This document shows positions 52,001 to 63,757 of a stretch of 64,000 nucleotides of DNA, piece by piece. The stretch covers positions 1-64,000 of the forward strand of contig JAHRHY010000011.1 in assembly GCA_019671135.1 (NCBI GenBank), in the 5' to 3' direction. Position 1 is the first letter of the stretch, and each line of letters opens with the position of its first letter. The DNA is from Linnemannia hyalina (lineage: Eukaryota; Mortierellomycota; Mortierellomycetes; Mortierellales; Mortierellaceae). The notes under the pieces are model-generated. The model had not been told where the DNA came from. It made no database searches and saw nothing but the letters and a program-made list of their open reading frames with translations. The translations under genes were made by a program, and so were the position numbers.

Positions 52001-55000
52001 CAACTTTGTCGCAGCCCAGTCCAAGGCAGGATATGCAGACTTTGTTCAGGGACTCAACCCAACCTGGTCACAGTCTCCGGCACCATCGCCCAATATCATC
52101 AAGGAAGACCCAACCATTAACCCATTCTTCTTCCAGCCATTGACATCCTATCCTGCCATGGACGACGACACATTTGATCCGCCCGACCCTTTATCAGAGT
52201 CAACAGAGGACGACAACTGCAGTCCTTCGGATCACAAGGTTCCTCAGGGGCGATTTTGCACATCTTCCAGACCTCCGATGTCTACAGGAGAATCGCATGG
52301 ACTGCCATCCCTACCACCCCTACCCCCTCCGCCGCCTTCGGTCATGGCCCATGCCAGGTCGCTGATCCATGTCCCACTTTACCGCTCGACCGACCACAAC
52401 AACCAGCGCTATTTGCCCTCGGACATCAGACATCATCGACCCCCAGCCATGCCAGTCGCCATTGTATCGTTTCTTGCGGACCAAATCCCCTATCCACCAG
52501 AGGCGCTGGACATCTTGACAGAGCTCAACCCATTCTTGGCCAATCAGATCACAAATGCACTTCGACTGGAGGATATGGTCGCCAGATCAAATCGATGGGG
52601 CGATCTCAGTACCTCTGGCATAAGCGAAGGTTCCCGCACTAACGAGTCCTTTGCAGACTCAATCAGGCGGAAGATGAAAGACACCAACGACATGGCACCC
52701 TCAGACCTTGCGACACCCAAAGCGGACCATCCACCTGTCAACGGAAGATCAGGACACACTCGGTCAAAACTGTCCCCTCTCTTTGGACAGTCGAACTCTG
52801 CGGACCCGGTCGTGCCAGCGTCAATACCTCGGGATGATCCACTGTCGACGCCCACCATCTCTTCGACCACGTCTTCAGCTGCGCCACCAAAAAGGCCTTC
52901 GCTGCGGAGGGACATGCCTGATGGTGACTTGTCCGTTGCGATGGATCGCAAGGTGGCTTCGACCAAGAGCAGCCGCACTAAACCCCATGACGTTGACACC
53001 CGGAGCCCCTCCACATTCACCAGCATAGAGTCTGACACCACAGCTACGTCCACGCCAAACGACTCGCCCTTCAATCCCTTCATGCTCCAGTCGCCTGATC
53101 CTGAACGGTTCAGCAAAGGCGATTCCCTGTCTGATGGCAAACAGCCTGAATCTTTCTACAATCTGGATTCAACCACGGACGAGATTCACCGCAGCCTCAA
53201 CCTACTCAACCTAGACATTACAGGAAGCGCCACTTGCCCTCTCGCGCCCCAGACTAAGCGTATGCTTGGAAAGCAACATCAGGGCACTAAAAGCACCCAG
53301 CAGCACCACATTGACGGCGCAGTACTCAACAATTGGGCGAATGGTCACCGTCGAGCAGAGACTTCGCCCAAAATGCCCGAAACGGAAGAGTCTGATGGCC
53401 CGGATGGGATGTGGCAAACTCTCCGAGCAGAAGAGACTGACAAAAAGCCAGTATCGCTCCCCAACCCACGCACGACAGAGAACGATCTTGGTCTGGCAGG
53501 TCAGGAGTCTCCCTGTTTCGGCTCGATCCACTCGGCATCACCTTCCGGTACATCAAAGCGTCATCTTTTTTCAACTAGCAAACGCTCAGGTGTTCGAAGA
53601 AGACGCAAGAGTGTCAAAGACCATGCGAAACTATACCAGCCCCAAGTGCCACCAACAGAGAGCCCAGTCCCCAGTTCACCTTACACCCCCAATATGCCTG
53701 GATTCGCCCCGCATCAATTCGGTATAGCTTTGGATCATCCTGGATCCAGCCGACCTGCAGCCTTTTCACCTGAACCCTCGCCTGTAGCTTCCCCATCTGC
53801 GCACCACTCAAGGACATTCGATCGGGAATATCCTGGTCAGCTTGAGGCAGGATCGTTCAAGTCGCAGTGGAAAGCACCATCTCGGGAAGAGTTTGAAAAG
53901 GAGAGGGCACCGCTGAGCAGACATGGTAGCGGCTGGAGTTTCAACAGCGACGACACTAGTCTGGCTTCTCCTGGGCTGCACCACGAAAGGCACGCCACTG
54001 GCCGGAAGCATAAGAAACGTCAACATGGCTTCGCTGAGAAAGGAGGCCATGCTCAAATTCCCAGGACCCGACTCCTACGGATGATAGTGGATGCCATCGC
54101 CCATCACGTCTTGTAAGATTGGACCCTAAAAATGATGTTGCCTGCGACAAGGACTTGAAAATGCACTGTATCTGACGACAAGCACTAAACCCTATATTTT
54201 ATTTCAACAGCACGCTCTCTCCACAAACAGGATGTCTGACCTGGCTCAATCAGCGGTCTATGCAGTATACTGGCATCCCACTCCCGCACCTGCTCCACAA
54301 GCCATGGACAGGCATTCTTCACAAGGACGACGAGATAAAGTTCCAACCGCTTTTCAAGGACAGCTTTGAGAAGGGTGAGATGTTCAATGCTCAGTACCGA
54401 GTGCGTCGATTTGACGGTCAATACCGTTGGTTCTTGGGCAGGGTGGTACCTGTTCGAGATTGCAGTGGCCACATTGTACAGTGGTTTGGAACCAGCACAG
54501 ACATTCACGACCAAAAAATTGCGGAGCTTCAGTTGAACCGTCAAGTGGAACTGGAACTGAACGAGGTATATGCAGCAGCAGCAGCGTTATCAGTCAACAG
54601 CTCATTTTCGAAGCATTGCGCCCAATTTTTTCCTTTCTTCGTTTGACTAACACTTGCCACCCATTCTCTATTTCCTTTCAATTACAGAAAAAATATCGCT
54701 TGCTGGCCGAGGCGATTCCACAGATTGTGTTTACGGCAGCTCCTCAGGTTGGCTTGACCTATACCAACGCCAAATGGTTCACCTTCTCAGGACAGGTCTT
54801 TGAGCAGGCTTCTGGACTGGGGTTCATGGACCATGTGTAAGAACAGCAATGCAGCAGTTGCCTGATGAGTAAGTCTCCGGCAACAATATCAGTGTGCTAA
54901 CGATGCTTATTGCTGCGCTAAAACCACTACTCTAGTCACCCGGATGACCGCGCCAAATGTTTCTTGCCGACCAACATCTCTGATGACGACATCGGTCCTC

Positions 55001-58000
55001 CCTCGCTCAGCGATGAAGACCCTGAATACAAGCAATCAACTTCCCCCGGAACAGCGTTTGGCCAGAGTCCTGGAGAAGTCTCGTACCAGACGGAGATGCG
55101 CCTCTTGCGGAAGGACGGCAAGTACAGATGGTTCCTCGTCAAGTGTATCAGCGTCGAGGTTGTAGAGCAAGGTCGCAAGTGGTTTGGAACTTGCACCGAT
55201 ATCAACGATCAAAAACTACTGGAGCACAAACTCAAGGAGGCCCACGACGCTGCCCAAAAGTCGACCGAGAGCAAGACCCGCTTCCTCTCCAATATGTCTC
55301 ATGGTAAGCATCCTTTATGCTGAGACTTATGCGGGGACATACATATATCCTTACGATGAAGGGTGCAGACGCCATGTTCCATTCACACGTTTCGCTAATG
55401 ATTACTGCCCGCTTTTTATTGTTCCCTCATAGAAATCCGGACGCCTTTGGTCGGTATTACGGGCATGATCAACTTTTTGATCACGACAGATCTGACGAGT
55501 GAACAGTTGGACTATGTTCACACAGTGCAGCAATCTGCAGACGCCTTGCTCTTGGTGATCAACGACATTCTAGATCTCTCTAAGGTCGAAGCCGGGATGA
55601 TGAAGCTAGAGATGGAGCCATTTAGTGTTCACGCCATGACCGAAGGCGCGAACGAGCTCCTCAGTACTCTGGCTATTCAAAAAGGCCTGGAGCTGGGATT
55701 CTTGGTCGAGGACGAAGTCCCAGAGGTAGTTGTTGGAGACCGTGTGCGACTGCGCCAGGTCTTGATCAACATTATCGGCGTAAGTGCTCTTAGCAACGTG
55801 TCCAAGTCAGTTTTCATCGCTTTCCCTCCTGGTAGATCTACATCCTTGAAGGGAAGAAACAATGCGGGTGGTGGATAACGCTTGCTTACCTTCTTCATTC
55901 TGAATATCTATGTGTAGAATGCGATCAAGTTCACGTCGCATGGAGAAGTGTTCTCTCGCTGCTCATTGGTGCCAGCCAAACCCAATGCAGACCCAGATGT
56001 GCTGACGATCAAATTTGAGATTTCGGATACCGGCAAGGGATTTGATGAGTCAGAGCGAGCGGTGATGTTTAAGCCTTTCTCTCAAGTTGACACATCTTCG
56101 ACTCGGAAGCACGGAGGCACCGGTCTGGGACTAGTCCTAAGCAAGGAGTTTGTCGAGCTTCATGGAGGAAAGATTACATGCGAGAGTGTCAAGGGTGAAG
56201 GAAGCAAGTTTTCGTTCACGTTTGTTGCTCGGGTTCCACCGCCTAATGTCACTGCCAGGGCAACGACTCCCATAGCCTCTGAGGACATTAGAATCAACGG
56301 CCTGATGCAGAACTTCAACAAGCCAGCCTATAGAGCCGCCAGATTGCCTACGGGAACGGGATCGGGATCGGGAGCAGGATCGGGAGTGGAATCGTTTGCT
56401 GGCAAACCTCCGCTGATGAAGGACTCAAAAAAGCGTGTGTCGGATCCAGCCTTATTGAAGCATGTCACTGGACTCAAGTTGATCCCAGGCGAGATGTGCT
56501 TTGCGGAGCCAGACTTGGAGAGCACCAAGAAGGCGGCCACCAAGGCGTTGGAATCGGCGACAAAGAAGATCAAGCGAGGAGACTTTTTGACTGCAGACTT
56601 GACACTGGCTATTGACGAGGAGGACCAGCCTGAGCAACGCTCCGCAGCGACCACAGCCTCAGCAACCACTACGACTGTCACCGCAACGACCGAGTCTCCT
56701 CCTGGAGATGTTGCCACAGCAATGACTCGTACAGAGTCCATCCTTGACGACCGCCGCTACCTCAAAGTGGGTCAGCTTACTCCGTCCAATCCTCCTGTGG
56801 GCGAACCACCAGCAGTAGCAGTGATTGCTGCCAGTTTGCCCAACCCGGCGCTCGATATGAAGCTGGCGATCCCGGCCAAAGTCTTGGAGAACAAGGCTCT
56901 TGTTGCTGAGAACAGGAAGGCGAATGCGGCTCTGGCGAGTACGACTCGACCAGACGTTCTTCCCATCTCTAAGAGCTCATCATCGTCGTCATCATCTTCC
57001 TACTCGGCAGGATCCTCTATCGATTCAAAGCAGTCGTCGACGTCGACCGCCAACTCCTCCGTTGGGTCGCTGACGAACACTGCCGGCGTCACCAGCTCTA
57101 CAGCCGCGAGCCAAGCTCCCGAACAGGCTCGAATCCTTGTTGTAGCAGACCTTTTGCATGCACGAGAGACGATCTTGCACCTGATCAAGCAACTGGTTCC
57201 TAAGAAACTCGACCCGCTGATCGACGTTGCAACGGACTTGAAAGAAGGCGTGGAGTTTTTGGTCGGAGGACGCAAAGTAGCAACCAAGGCCGGCAAGTAC
57301 AACTATCTGGTCATCAACCTGGCATCTTACATGTCTGTGATGGACATTTTTTCGGCTATGCAGCAGGAAGGAGTCTTGGTGGAGCCGACTGTGGTAACTT
57401 GTGTAATCACGACGCCGATTCAACGAGCTGCGGTGATGGAGGCTGTGAAGGTAGAAGAGGCCTCGATGGAGATTGCCAAATCATCCTTGGAGGCCTCGAT
57501 GCCCAAGGTGATCCCTTCCAACATTGAGTGGGTGTTCAAGCCTCTAACCAAGGCTAAGCTGCATGTGGCATTTGCCGATATTGTGACTCACCAGGAGACG
57601 CTTGCGAGCCCCAACGGAACCATTGGTGGGGGTCTTGGAGGCGCTGTTGGCAATGGCAAGATGAGCGTGAAGCGGCGGACGGCGCAGCAGGTTGTGGTGA
57701 GCCAGAAGGAGATTTTTAGCCAGATGCATGATGCGATGGAGGGCAAGAATATTCGGATCCTGCTAGCAGAAGACGACCTTACCAACCAAAAAGTCATTCG
57801 AAGATATTTCCAGATGGTCGGGGCTGAGCTTGTCATTGCCAACGATGGTAACGAGTGTCTCGACAAGTTCATGAGCCAGCCCAAAGACCACTTTTCTCTC
57901 ATTCTCGTAAGCTCTTTTACTTACGATATGGCACAGCTTTTACTATTCTGCATGAGTGATACGAGTTTATATGATAACTGATACTTTGTCTTCATATACA

Positions 58001-58238
58001 CATCTAGTGCGATTTGTTTATGCCAGGAAAGGATGGGTACGAGGCGACGAGGGCGATCCGGCAATGGGAGGACGAACATCTGGAGGATGGTGAAAGGCGG
58101 ATCCCCATTGTGGCGCTGAGCGCCAACGTGATGGCGAATGTGGCGGAGCAGTGTCTAAGCAGCGGATTCACGTCGTACCTCAGTAAACCTGTTGATTTCA
58201 AGAGGCTGAGCGAGACCCTCCGCAGGCTAGTTCTCTAA
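49021..58238 (+). CDS. Hybrid histidine kinase with GAF-like region, two PAS, pseudo-receiver and receiver
   Basis: Exons 49021-49413, 49690-51223, 51910-54112, 54211-54565, 54688-54836, 54936-55303, 55433-55779, 55918-57906, 58008-58238 join in phase to 2522 residues. Low-complexity N terminus; GAF-like sensor blocks in exons 2-3 (HRLWKTITEILSQRFHATRI, PMPVAIVSFLADQIPYPPEA-like). PAS 1 about 1378-1495 and PAS 2 about 1496-1655, each with a RWFL-type PAC end. H-box SNMSHEIRTPLVGITG has the phospho-His at about 1667, N-box NAIKFTSHG, G-boxes DTGKGF and GGTGLGL. A receiver-like domain (about 2187-2337) lacks the acidic pair and phospho-Asp. The true receiver (about 2394-2522) has LLAEDDLTNQK, phospho-Asp in CDLFMPGKDG (about 2448) and Lys in LSKPVDF. 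It starts a His-Asp-His phosphorelay. The first exon and the 686-bp second intron are the least certain parts. Confidence 0.85.
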
Positions 58239-59137
58239 GCCGCCAGGTGTTCTTTGTTGTCGCCATACCCTCCTACTCCCTCAATGGCTCTCTCGTTGTT
58301 TTTTGCCGGTGCATCATTGTAATGTATAGAGTTTTCTTTCAGTTTTCTTTGTGTTTGCCTGCCTTTTTTCCCCTTGTTTTCTTTGTTCACTGTTAGTACT
58401 ACTTTCTTGCATATATTATTTGTTGTCCTTTTAACTTTGTCTTCTCATTAATTGCGTTTGTAATTGTATCTTTTTTTTCCTATTCCTCTCCCTTTACTCC
58501 ATTATCCTTCCTTCCCGCTCCATTTTGTTTAACCACTTTGTGACAAAAATAAATGAATACACCGCTCACACCAACTTCCTATACTCGATTCAATGGTCTC
58601 AGCTCCATCAAGCTCTGGTACAGTTCGGCGACGATCATGGCCTGTGAATAATGCTCAGCTCCTCTTTCCTTCCGTGCTGAGCATGCCGTCAAGGCGTGCT
58701 GCGTTGCCATCAGCAGCACTGCCTTCTAATATCCACATTGTCTTGTTTTTATAACATACACTCACAGTTTTTGCGCTCAATTGGTTGTCAGACCCCCTGC
58801 AGTCCACTTCATGAAGCTTACGTCCCTTGTCGTCATCAAACACGGCTTGTAGATACCTAAAAGTGCCATATTCAACACTGGTGCTTCAATGATCGCCTTC
58901 AAGGACATACCAACAATGCTTAAAGAGAAAGCGAAGGAGAACAAGTCGCCCCAAAGAGTTTTTTCTCTTTTCTTCATCGCCCCCGGCCAGCCTGCTAGTG
59001 TTTTTATCTCAAAAACAGAAAAAGTGTGTTACATGGACTTAGTGCGGAAAGCTGAGGGGTTGTCAAATATATTAACCCTAGATAGGCAACCAAAAAAAGA
59101 CGATAAGCTCTACCAGGGATTAGAGGCAAAAGATAAT
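58239..59137. other. 3' flank of the kinase gene, no gene seen
   Basis: T-rich sequence (3' UTR-like) with AATAAA near 58547, then unremarkable DNA up to the tRNA gene. The only longer plus frame (58889-59206) runs into the tRNA and is rejected. Confidence 0.55.
59120..59127 (-). terminator. Pol III terminator of tRNA-Glu
   Basis: TTTT on the minus strand lies about 10 nt past the tRNA 3' end. Confidence 0.6.
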
Positions 59138-59208
59138 TCCCAGTCCGGGGATCGAACCCGGGCCTTGTCGGTGAGAGCGACAAATCCTGACCACTGGACC
59201 AACTAGGA
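59138..59208 (-). tRNA. tRNA-Glu (anticodon CTC)
   Basis: On the minus strand the acceptor arms TCCTAGT and ACTGGGA pair in 7 positions (one G-U). The anticodon arm is TGTCG-CTCTCAC-CGACA with anticodon CTC (decodes GAG, Glu). The T arm reads CCCGG-GTTCGAT-CCCGG-like, with the GGTTCGATCCC box. No intron and no encoded CCA. A T-run (TTTT) 12 nt downstream can end Pol III transcription. Confidence 0.92.
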
Positions 59209-59327
59209 ACTTCTGCTGATGATTGCTAGTCGGATTCAGACAGTCAGGTTCCTGAAACAGTAAATTGTGCCAGCAGATTAGCGCCACCAATTTTCCATGC
59301 CGAAAAAAAAAAAAAAAAAAAAAAAAT

Positions 59328-60413
59328 ACGAAAAAAAGTCCATCGCCAACCACGACAGGGACTCTTTCCTTTCCAATTCCATTTTCGTCTCCAAAAACAG
59401 TCACGTTTACCTCCATCCCCACGTCGGGGCTATCCACCCATCCAACCATCATCACCGACAAGAACCTTGAGCAGGACCACTGTTGGCGCCAGTATTGCCA
59501 AGGAGTCTACCCCCCAGGGTCGGCAATATGCACGGAGAGCTTGGAAGTTTCAAGGCTGGTGCTACGAGGTCATCGTGTCGGTCCATGGAGCGAATGGGAG
59601 AGAGTTCGTCCCCCTTTGCCGCACGGAATGTCAGTCGAATGGAGTTGGTCGTCTGTCTTTCCACCTCTTTGCGAGAGGTCCTTGGTCCCATCCACAAGGA
59701 GACACGCTACGGAGTTGACGGATACAAGAACCGGCCCCCTGTCCAGGTCGGTGTGAGGGCTGACTACCCTTATAAGCACGGGAGTGCATGGATAGGCCTT
59801 ATCCATGAGGTCCAAGTGGGGACTGCCTTGGGGCATGGATATTCCTGCAGCTCTTTCGAGTCTGCCTATGGGTCTTAGATACTGTCTCTGACACAAGGAC
59901 CTGCGTCGCCAAATGATGGTGGCATTGTGTCAAAGTCCCGCCTCCAAGTCATGGAGGTGTGTGGGAAGAAATTTATTTTTTCCCACACAGGTGCGCAAGC
60001 ACCATTGACACCCCCCCTCTTTTCGCGCTAGCCTCCCCTGTCCAGGAGGCGCGTGACAACCATTTTTATTTTTTTGGGTTGATGCGTTGCACACATGTGC
60101 ATGGATGGAGGTGACGTCGAACACTTGAAAAACGACACTGGGAAGAAAGTACTTTTGCTATCTCCTGGTTGTTCAGATGAAGGTGTTTTAGTTGAGAGTA
60201 ATAACTGGATAGATCGCTTTTGTATTTTCTTCCGTTTTTGTCGTGAAGAGCGACAACGATTGTTGCGCAGAGCCAGCGTTATTAGAACCGGACTGTGACT
60301 AGGGGATGGTGTACTGGGAAGGGGTCCTCACAAATAGCCCTTTTATTTTTGGATTACCTACATGAATTGTTCTTTAGAGAAATAAAATCGTGGACAAAAA
60401 AAAAAAAAAAAAA
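59328..60413 (+). mobile_element. Poly(A)-ended retroposed element X, longer copy
   Basis: It starts just after a poly(A) run (59304-59327) and ends in its own poly(A) at 60397-60413, after AGAGAAATAAAATCGTGGAC. The last ~330 bp (from GCGTTGCACACATGTGC at 60084) recur at 61525-61861. The body has frames that look once coding (ARRAWKFQGWCYEVIVSVHG near 59540, then GRLSFHLFARGPW), with shifts between them, and no RT motif. Its 3' tail resembles that of the LINE copies next to it (CTTCCGTTT, GAGCGACAA, TTGTTGCGCAGAGCCAG, GAGAAATAAAAT), so it may be a non-autonomous partner or a sister LINE. Confidence 0.6.
59941..59985. other. Stem-loop inside element X
   Basis: TGTGTGGGAA and TTCCCACACA (starting near 59957) form a perfect 10-bp stem around a 12-nt AT-rich loop. 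A second weaker dyad (CCTCC...GGAGG) lies near 60030-60048. Confidence 0.55.
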
Positions 60414-61513
60414 CAACCACGACAGGCACGCAGTCTTCACCTTTTACAGCAACAGCAAGGACTCCCATCAAAGAACACATCACATCAAAAAGCTGCATGG
60501 AATGCTGCCCACTCTGAACTCCATGCAGGCTCGCAAGCCCAACCTGTACCCAACATGCGTGTGCCGACGATGCGAGCTCGAGAAGGAGGATAACGATCAC
60601 GTCTGGAAATGCCCTTCGGCAGCTGAGACCACCACTGAGATCTGGAAGGAGGCCATGGGCAAGATTAATGAGTGGGGTGTGCAGGCGACAAACAGCTACA
60701 ACGCAGCCAGGAAGCGGGAATACAAACGCGCGGTGGACAGAGGTCGTCAGGTACCGAGGCCAGTACCCATACACTGGTGGCCCCCTTCGGATGCGGATCA
60801 TGTGCGAGGATTTTCCTCCATCGGTGGAGCTCGAGCCGTGCACAGCGGTAGTCCAGCTCCCGATCGAGACGAGAAACCGATGTGGAATGTGTCGGATCTC
60901 CTCCGCGGCATCACCCCCTTGAGCATGTTGACTGAATGGTCCGCGGTCTTCCGGACCCCAATGTCCATCGCCAAGACAGTCCTTCACAAGTTTGTTGGCT
61001 ACCTGGAGGCGCAGGCCTCGGAGCTGATCTGGAAACCTCGGTGCTCCGCGACAATCGCATGGGAACAAAGCCAGGGCATCTCTGCCAAGGATAAGACATC
61101 CAAATATACAGGCTCCCGAGGTGATTGGAGTCAAGGATACGGTTACATCACGCACGATGGTTTCTGTCCGTGTGGCGCTTCGCTAGCCACACATTGTGAA
61201 GGAAGGTGCCCTGGGGCGACCAAGGACCCACGCGCTGCTGACGAGCGTTTGTTGGAGAGTTTGTTAGGAAGGAGGAGGTTGTCAATGATGGAGAGGATGG
61301 GAAGAATCCCCTTCATTCGTATCTAGTTTTATTTTCTTCCGTTTAAGCTGTGAAGAGCAGCGACAATTGTTGCGCAGAGCCAGGTTCTGGACCGGACTGC
61401 GACTGGTGGATGGTGCACTGAAGAGTTTGGTCTGTAGTTCCCTTTTACTTCCAAATAACTTCTCTATGCTGTTTGTCAGAGAAATAAAATTGTGTACGAA
61501 AAAAAAAAAAAAA
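60414..61513 (+). mobile_element. 5'-truncated LINE tail, copy 1
   Basis: It begins straight after the poly(A) of element X and ends with AGAGAAATAAAATTGTGTACG and a poly(A) (about 61500-61513). It carries the end of an ORF2-like frame (60502-61326) and a ~185-bp 3' UTR. It is the longest of three copies in this stack. Confidence 0.75.
60502..61326 (+). pseudogene. C-terminal part of a LINE ORF2, copy 1
   Basis: 274 codons from an internal ATG; the frame is open to the poly(A) junction. It has the post-RT zinc finger of non-LTR elements, CRRCELEKEDNDHVWKC (CX2CX8HX3C), then a conserved tail (ITPLSMLTEWSAVFRTPMSI, TVLHKFVGYLEAQASELIWK) ending MERMGRIPFIRI. The reverse transcriptase and endonuclease are missing, lost by the 5' truncation usual for LINE insertions. 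The frame itself has no stop. Confidence 0.7.
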
Positions 61514-61524
61514 CGCCAACTGGA

Positions 61525-61861
61525 GCGTTGCACACATGTGCATGGATGGAGGTGACGTCGAACACTTGAAAAACGACACTGGGAAGAAAGTACTTTTGCT
61601 ATCTCCTGGTTGTTCAGATGAAGGTGTTTTAGTTGAGAGTAATAACTGGATAGATCGCTTTTGTATTTTCTTCCGTTTTTGTCGTGAAGAGCGACAACGA
61701 TTGTTGCGCAGAGCCAGCGTTATTAGAACCGGACTGTGACTAGGGGATGGTGTACTGGGAAGGGGTCCTCACAAATAGCCCTTTTATTTTTGGATTACCT
61801 ACATGAATTGTTCTCTAGAGAAATAAAATCGTGGACAAAAAAAAAAAAAAAAAAAAAAAAA
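61525..61861 (+). mobile_element. Element X, 5'-truncated copy
   Basis: It is nearly identical to 60084-60413, from GCGTTGCACACATGTGC to the poly(A). It sits between LINE tails 1 and 2, starting 11 nt after the poly(A) of tail 1 (CGCCAACTGGA filler). Confidence 0.75.
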
Positions 61862-62703
61862 GCCAACTGGTGGAAGGCGACAAACAGCTACAACGCAGCC
61901 AGGAAGCGAGAATACAAACGCGCGGTGGACAGAGGTCGTCAGGTACCGAGGCCAGTACCCATACACTGGTGGCCCCCTTCGGATGCGGATCATGTGCGAG
62001 GATTTTCCTCCATCGGTGGAGCTCGAGCCGTGCACAGCGGTAGTCCAGCTCTCGATCGAGACGAGAAACCGATGTGGAATGTGTCGGATCTCCTCCGCGA
62101 CATCACCCCCTTGAGCATGTTGACTGAATGGTCCGCGGTTTTCCGGACCCCAATGTCCATCGCCAAGACAGTCCTTCACAAGTTTGTTGGCTACCTGGAG
62201 GCGCAGGCCTCGGAGCTGATCTGGAAACCTCGGTGCTCCGCGACAATCGCATGGGAACAAAGCCAGGGCATCTCTGCCAAGGATAAGACATCCAAATATA
62301 CAGGCCCCCGAGGTGATTGGAGTCAAGGATACGGTTACATCACGCACGATGGTTTCTGTCCGTGTGGCGCTTCGCTAGCCACACATTGTGAAGGAAGGTG
62401 CCCTGGGGCGACCAAGGACCCACGCGCTGCTGACGAGCGGTTGTCGGAGAGTTTGTTAGGAAGGAGGAGGTTGTCAATGATGGAGAGGATGGGAAGAATC
62501 CCCTTCATTCGTATCTAGTTTTATTTTCTTCCGTTTAAGCTGTGAAGAGCAGCGACAATTGTTGCGCAGAGCCAGGTTCTGGACCGGACTGCGACTGGCG
62601 GATGGTGCACTGAAGAGTTTAGTCTGTAGTCCCCTTTTACTTCCAAATAACTTCTCTATGCTGTTTGTTAGAGAAATAAAATTGTGTACGAAAAAAAAAA
62701 AAT
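61862..62703 (+). mobile_element. 5'-truncated LINE tail, copy 2
   Basis: After a 14-nt filler (GCCAACTGGTGGAA) it joins the LINE sequence at GGCGACAAACAGCTAC, later than copy 1. The frame runs to 62518 and differs from copy 1 by few bases; the 3' UTR and poly(A) end near 62690-62701. Confidence 0.75.
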
Positions 62704-63343
62704 GTCCATCGCCAAAACCGATGTGGAATGTGTCGGATCTCCTCCGCGGCATCACCCCCTTGAGCATGTTGACTGAATGGTCCGCGGTCTTCCGGACCCC
62801 AATGTCCATCGCCAAGACAGTCCTTCACAAGTTTGTTGGCTACCTGGAGGCGCAGGCCTCGGAGCTGATCTGGAAACCTCGGTGCTCCGCGACGATCGCG
62901 TGGGAACAAAGCCAGGACATCTCTGCCAAGGACAAGACATCCAAGTACACAGGCCCCCGAGGTGACTGGAGTCAAGGATACGGTTACATCACGCACGATG
63001 GTTTCTGCCCGTGTGGCGCTTCGCTAGCCACACATGATGAAGGAAGGTGCCCTGGGGCGATCAAGGACCCACGCGCCGCTGACGAGCGTTTGTTGGAGAG
63101 TTTGTTAGGAAGGAGGAGGTTATTAATGATGGAGAGGATGGGAAGAATCCCCTTCATTCGTATCTAGTTTTATTTTCTTCCGTTTAAGCTGTGAAGAGCA
63201 GCGACAATTGTTGTGCAGAGCCAGGTTTTGGACCGGACTGCGACTGGTGGATGGTGCACTGAAGAGTTTGGTCTGTAGTCCCCTTTCACTTCCAAATAAC
63301 TTCTCTATGCTGTTTGTTAGAGAAATAAAATTGTGTACGACAA
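62704..63343 (+). mobile_element. 5'-truncated LINE tail, copy 3
   Basis: It begins with TGTCCATCGCCAA followed by AACCGATGTGGAATG, a still later entry into the LINE. The frame is open to 63167. It is more diverged (for example THDEGRC for THCEGRC) and ends ATTGTGTACGACAAAAAAAAG. Confidence 0.72.
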
Positions 63344-63388
63344 AAAAAAGGGGGGGGGTCTAGCTCGTTTACGTACCATCCTTCTCGG

Positions 63389-63757
63389 TTGTCAACGATA
63401 TCGTGTCCTGTTCTTGAAAAAAGCCAAGAACGACAGCCAAGTCTCAAGGAGATGCCGTCGGTGTCAGCTCCGTACAGAGACATCAAATGCGACGTCAACC
63501 ACATGACAAATAACACTCTTGTCCGCAAAAGGCACCAAGTACAGGAATGTGAAGGAGAAAACAAAGGGGTTGCCAGTAGCGCCTTTGAAGCATTGAGTAC
63601 GAGTGGAGGCGTAATAAACCAATACAATAACATATTTGCAGGCGACGCTACAAGACAGAAAAGGAGTGAATAGAAAATACCATCTCCTCAGATATGGAGG
63701 CGTCGATCTCCAACAAACTCCGCTCAAAACAGGGACGCCTCCTTGCCCTTTTCGCAT
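63389..63757 (+). pseudogene. Fragment of an unknown gene with one frame break
   Basis: A 94-codon frame (APYRDIKCDVNHMTNNTLVR, then ASSAFEALSTSGGVINQYNN) ends with TAG at 63673. About 20 nt later another frame continues in a coding-like way (ISSDMEASISNKLRSKQGRL) to a TAA. Joined by a shift they look like the C terminus of a nuclear or nuclease-type protein. I do not recognise the family; a link to the XPG-like remnant at 32883 is only a suspicion. Confidence 0.35.

Noticed and set aside
58889..59206. 105-codon plus-strand frame next to the kinase
   Set aside because: Its last third is the complement of the tRNA-Glu gene; no domain.
60358..61155. 265-codon minus-strand frame over LINE tail 1 (and the matching one at 61799-62347)
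   Set aside because: Antisense of the LINE ORF; it reads through the poly(A) run as poly-Phe.
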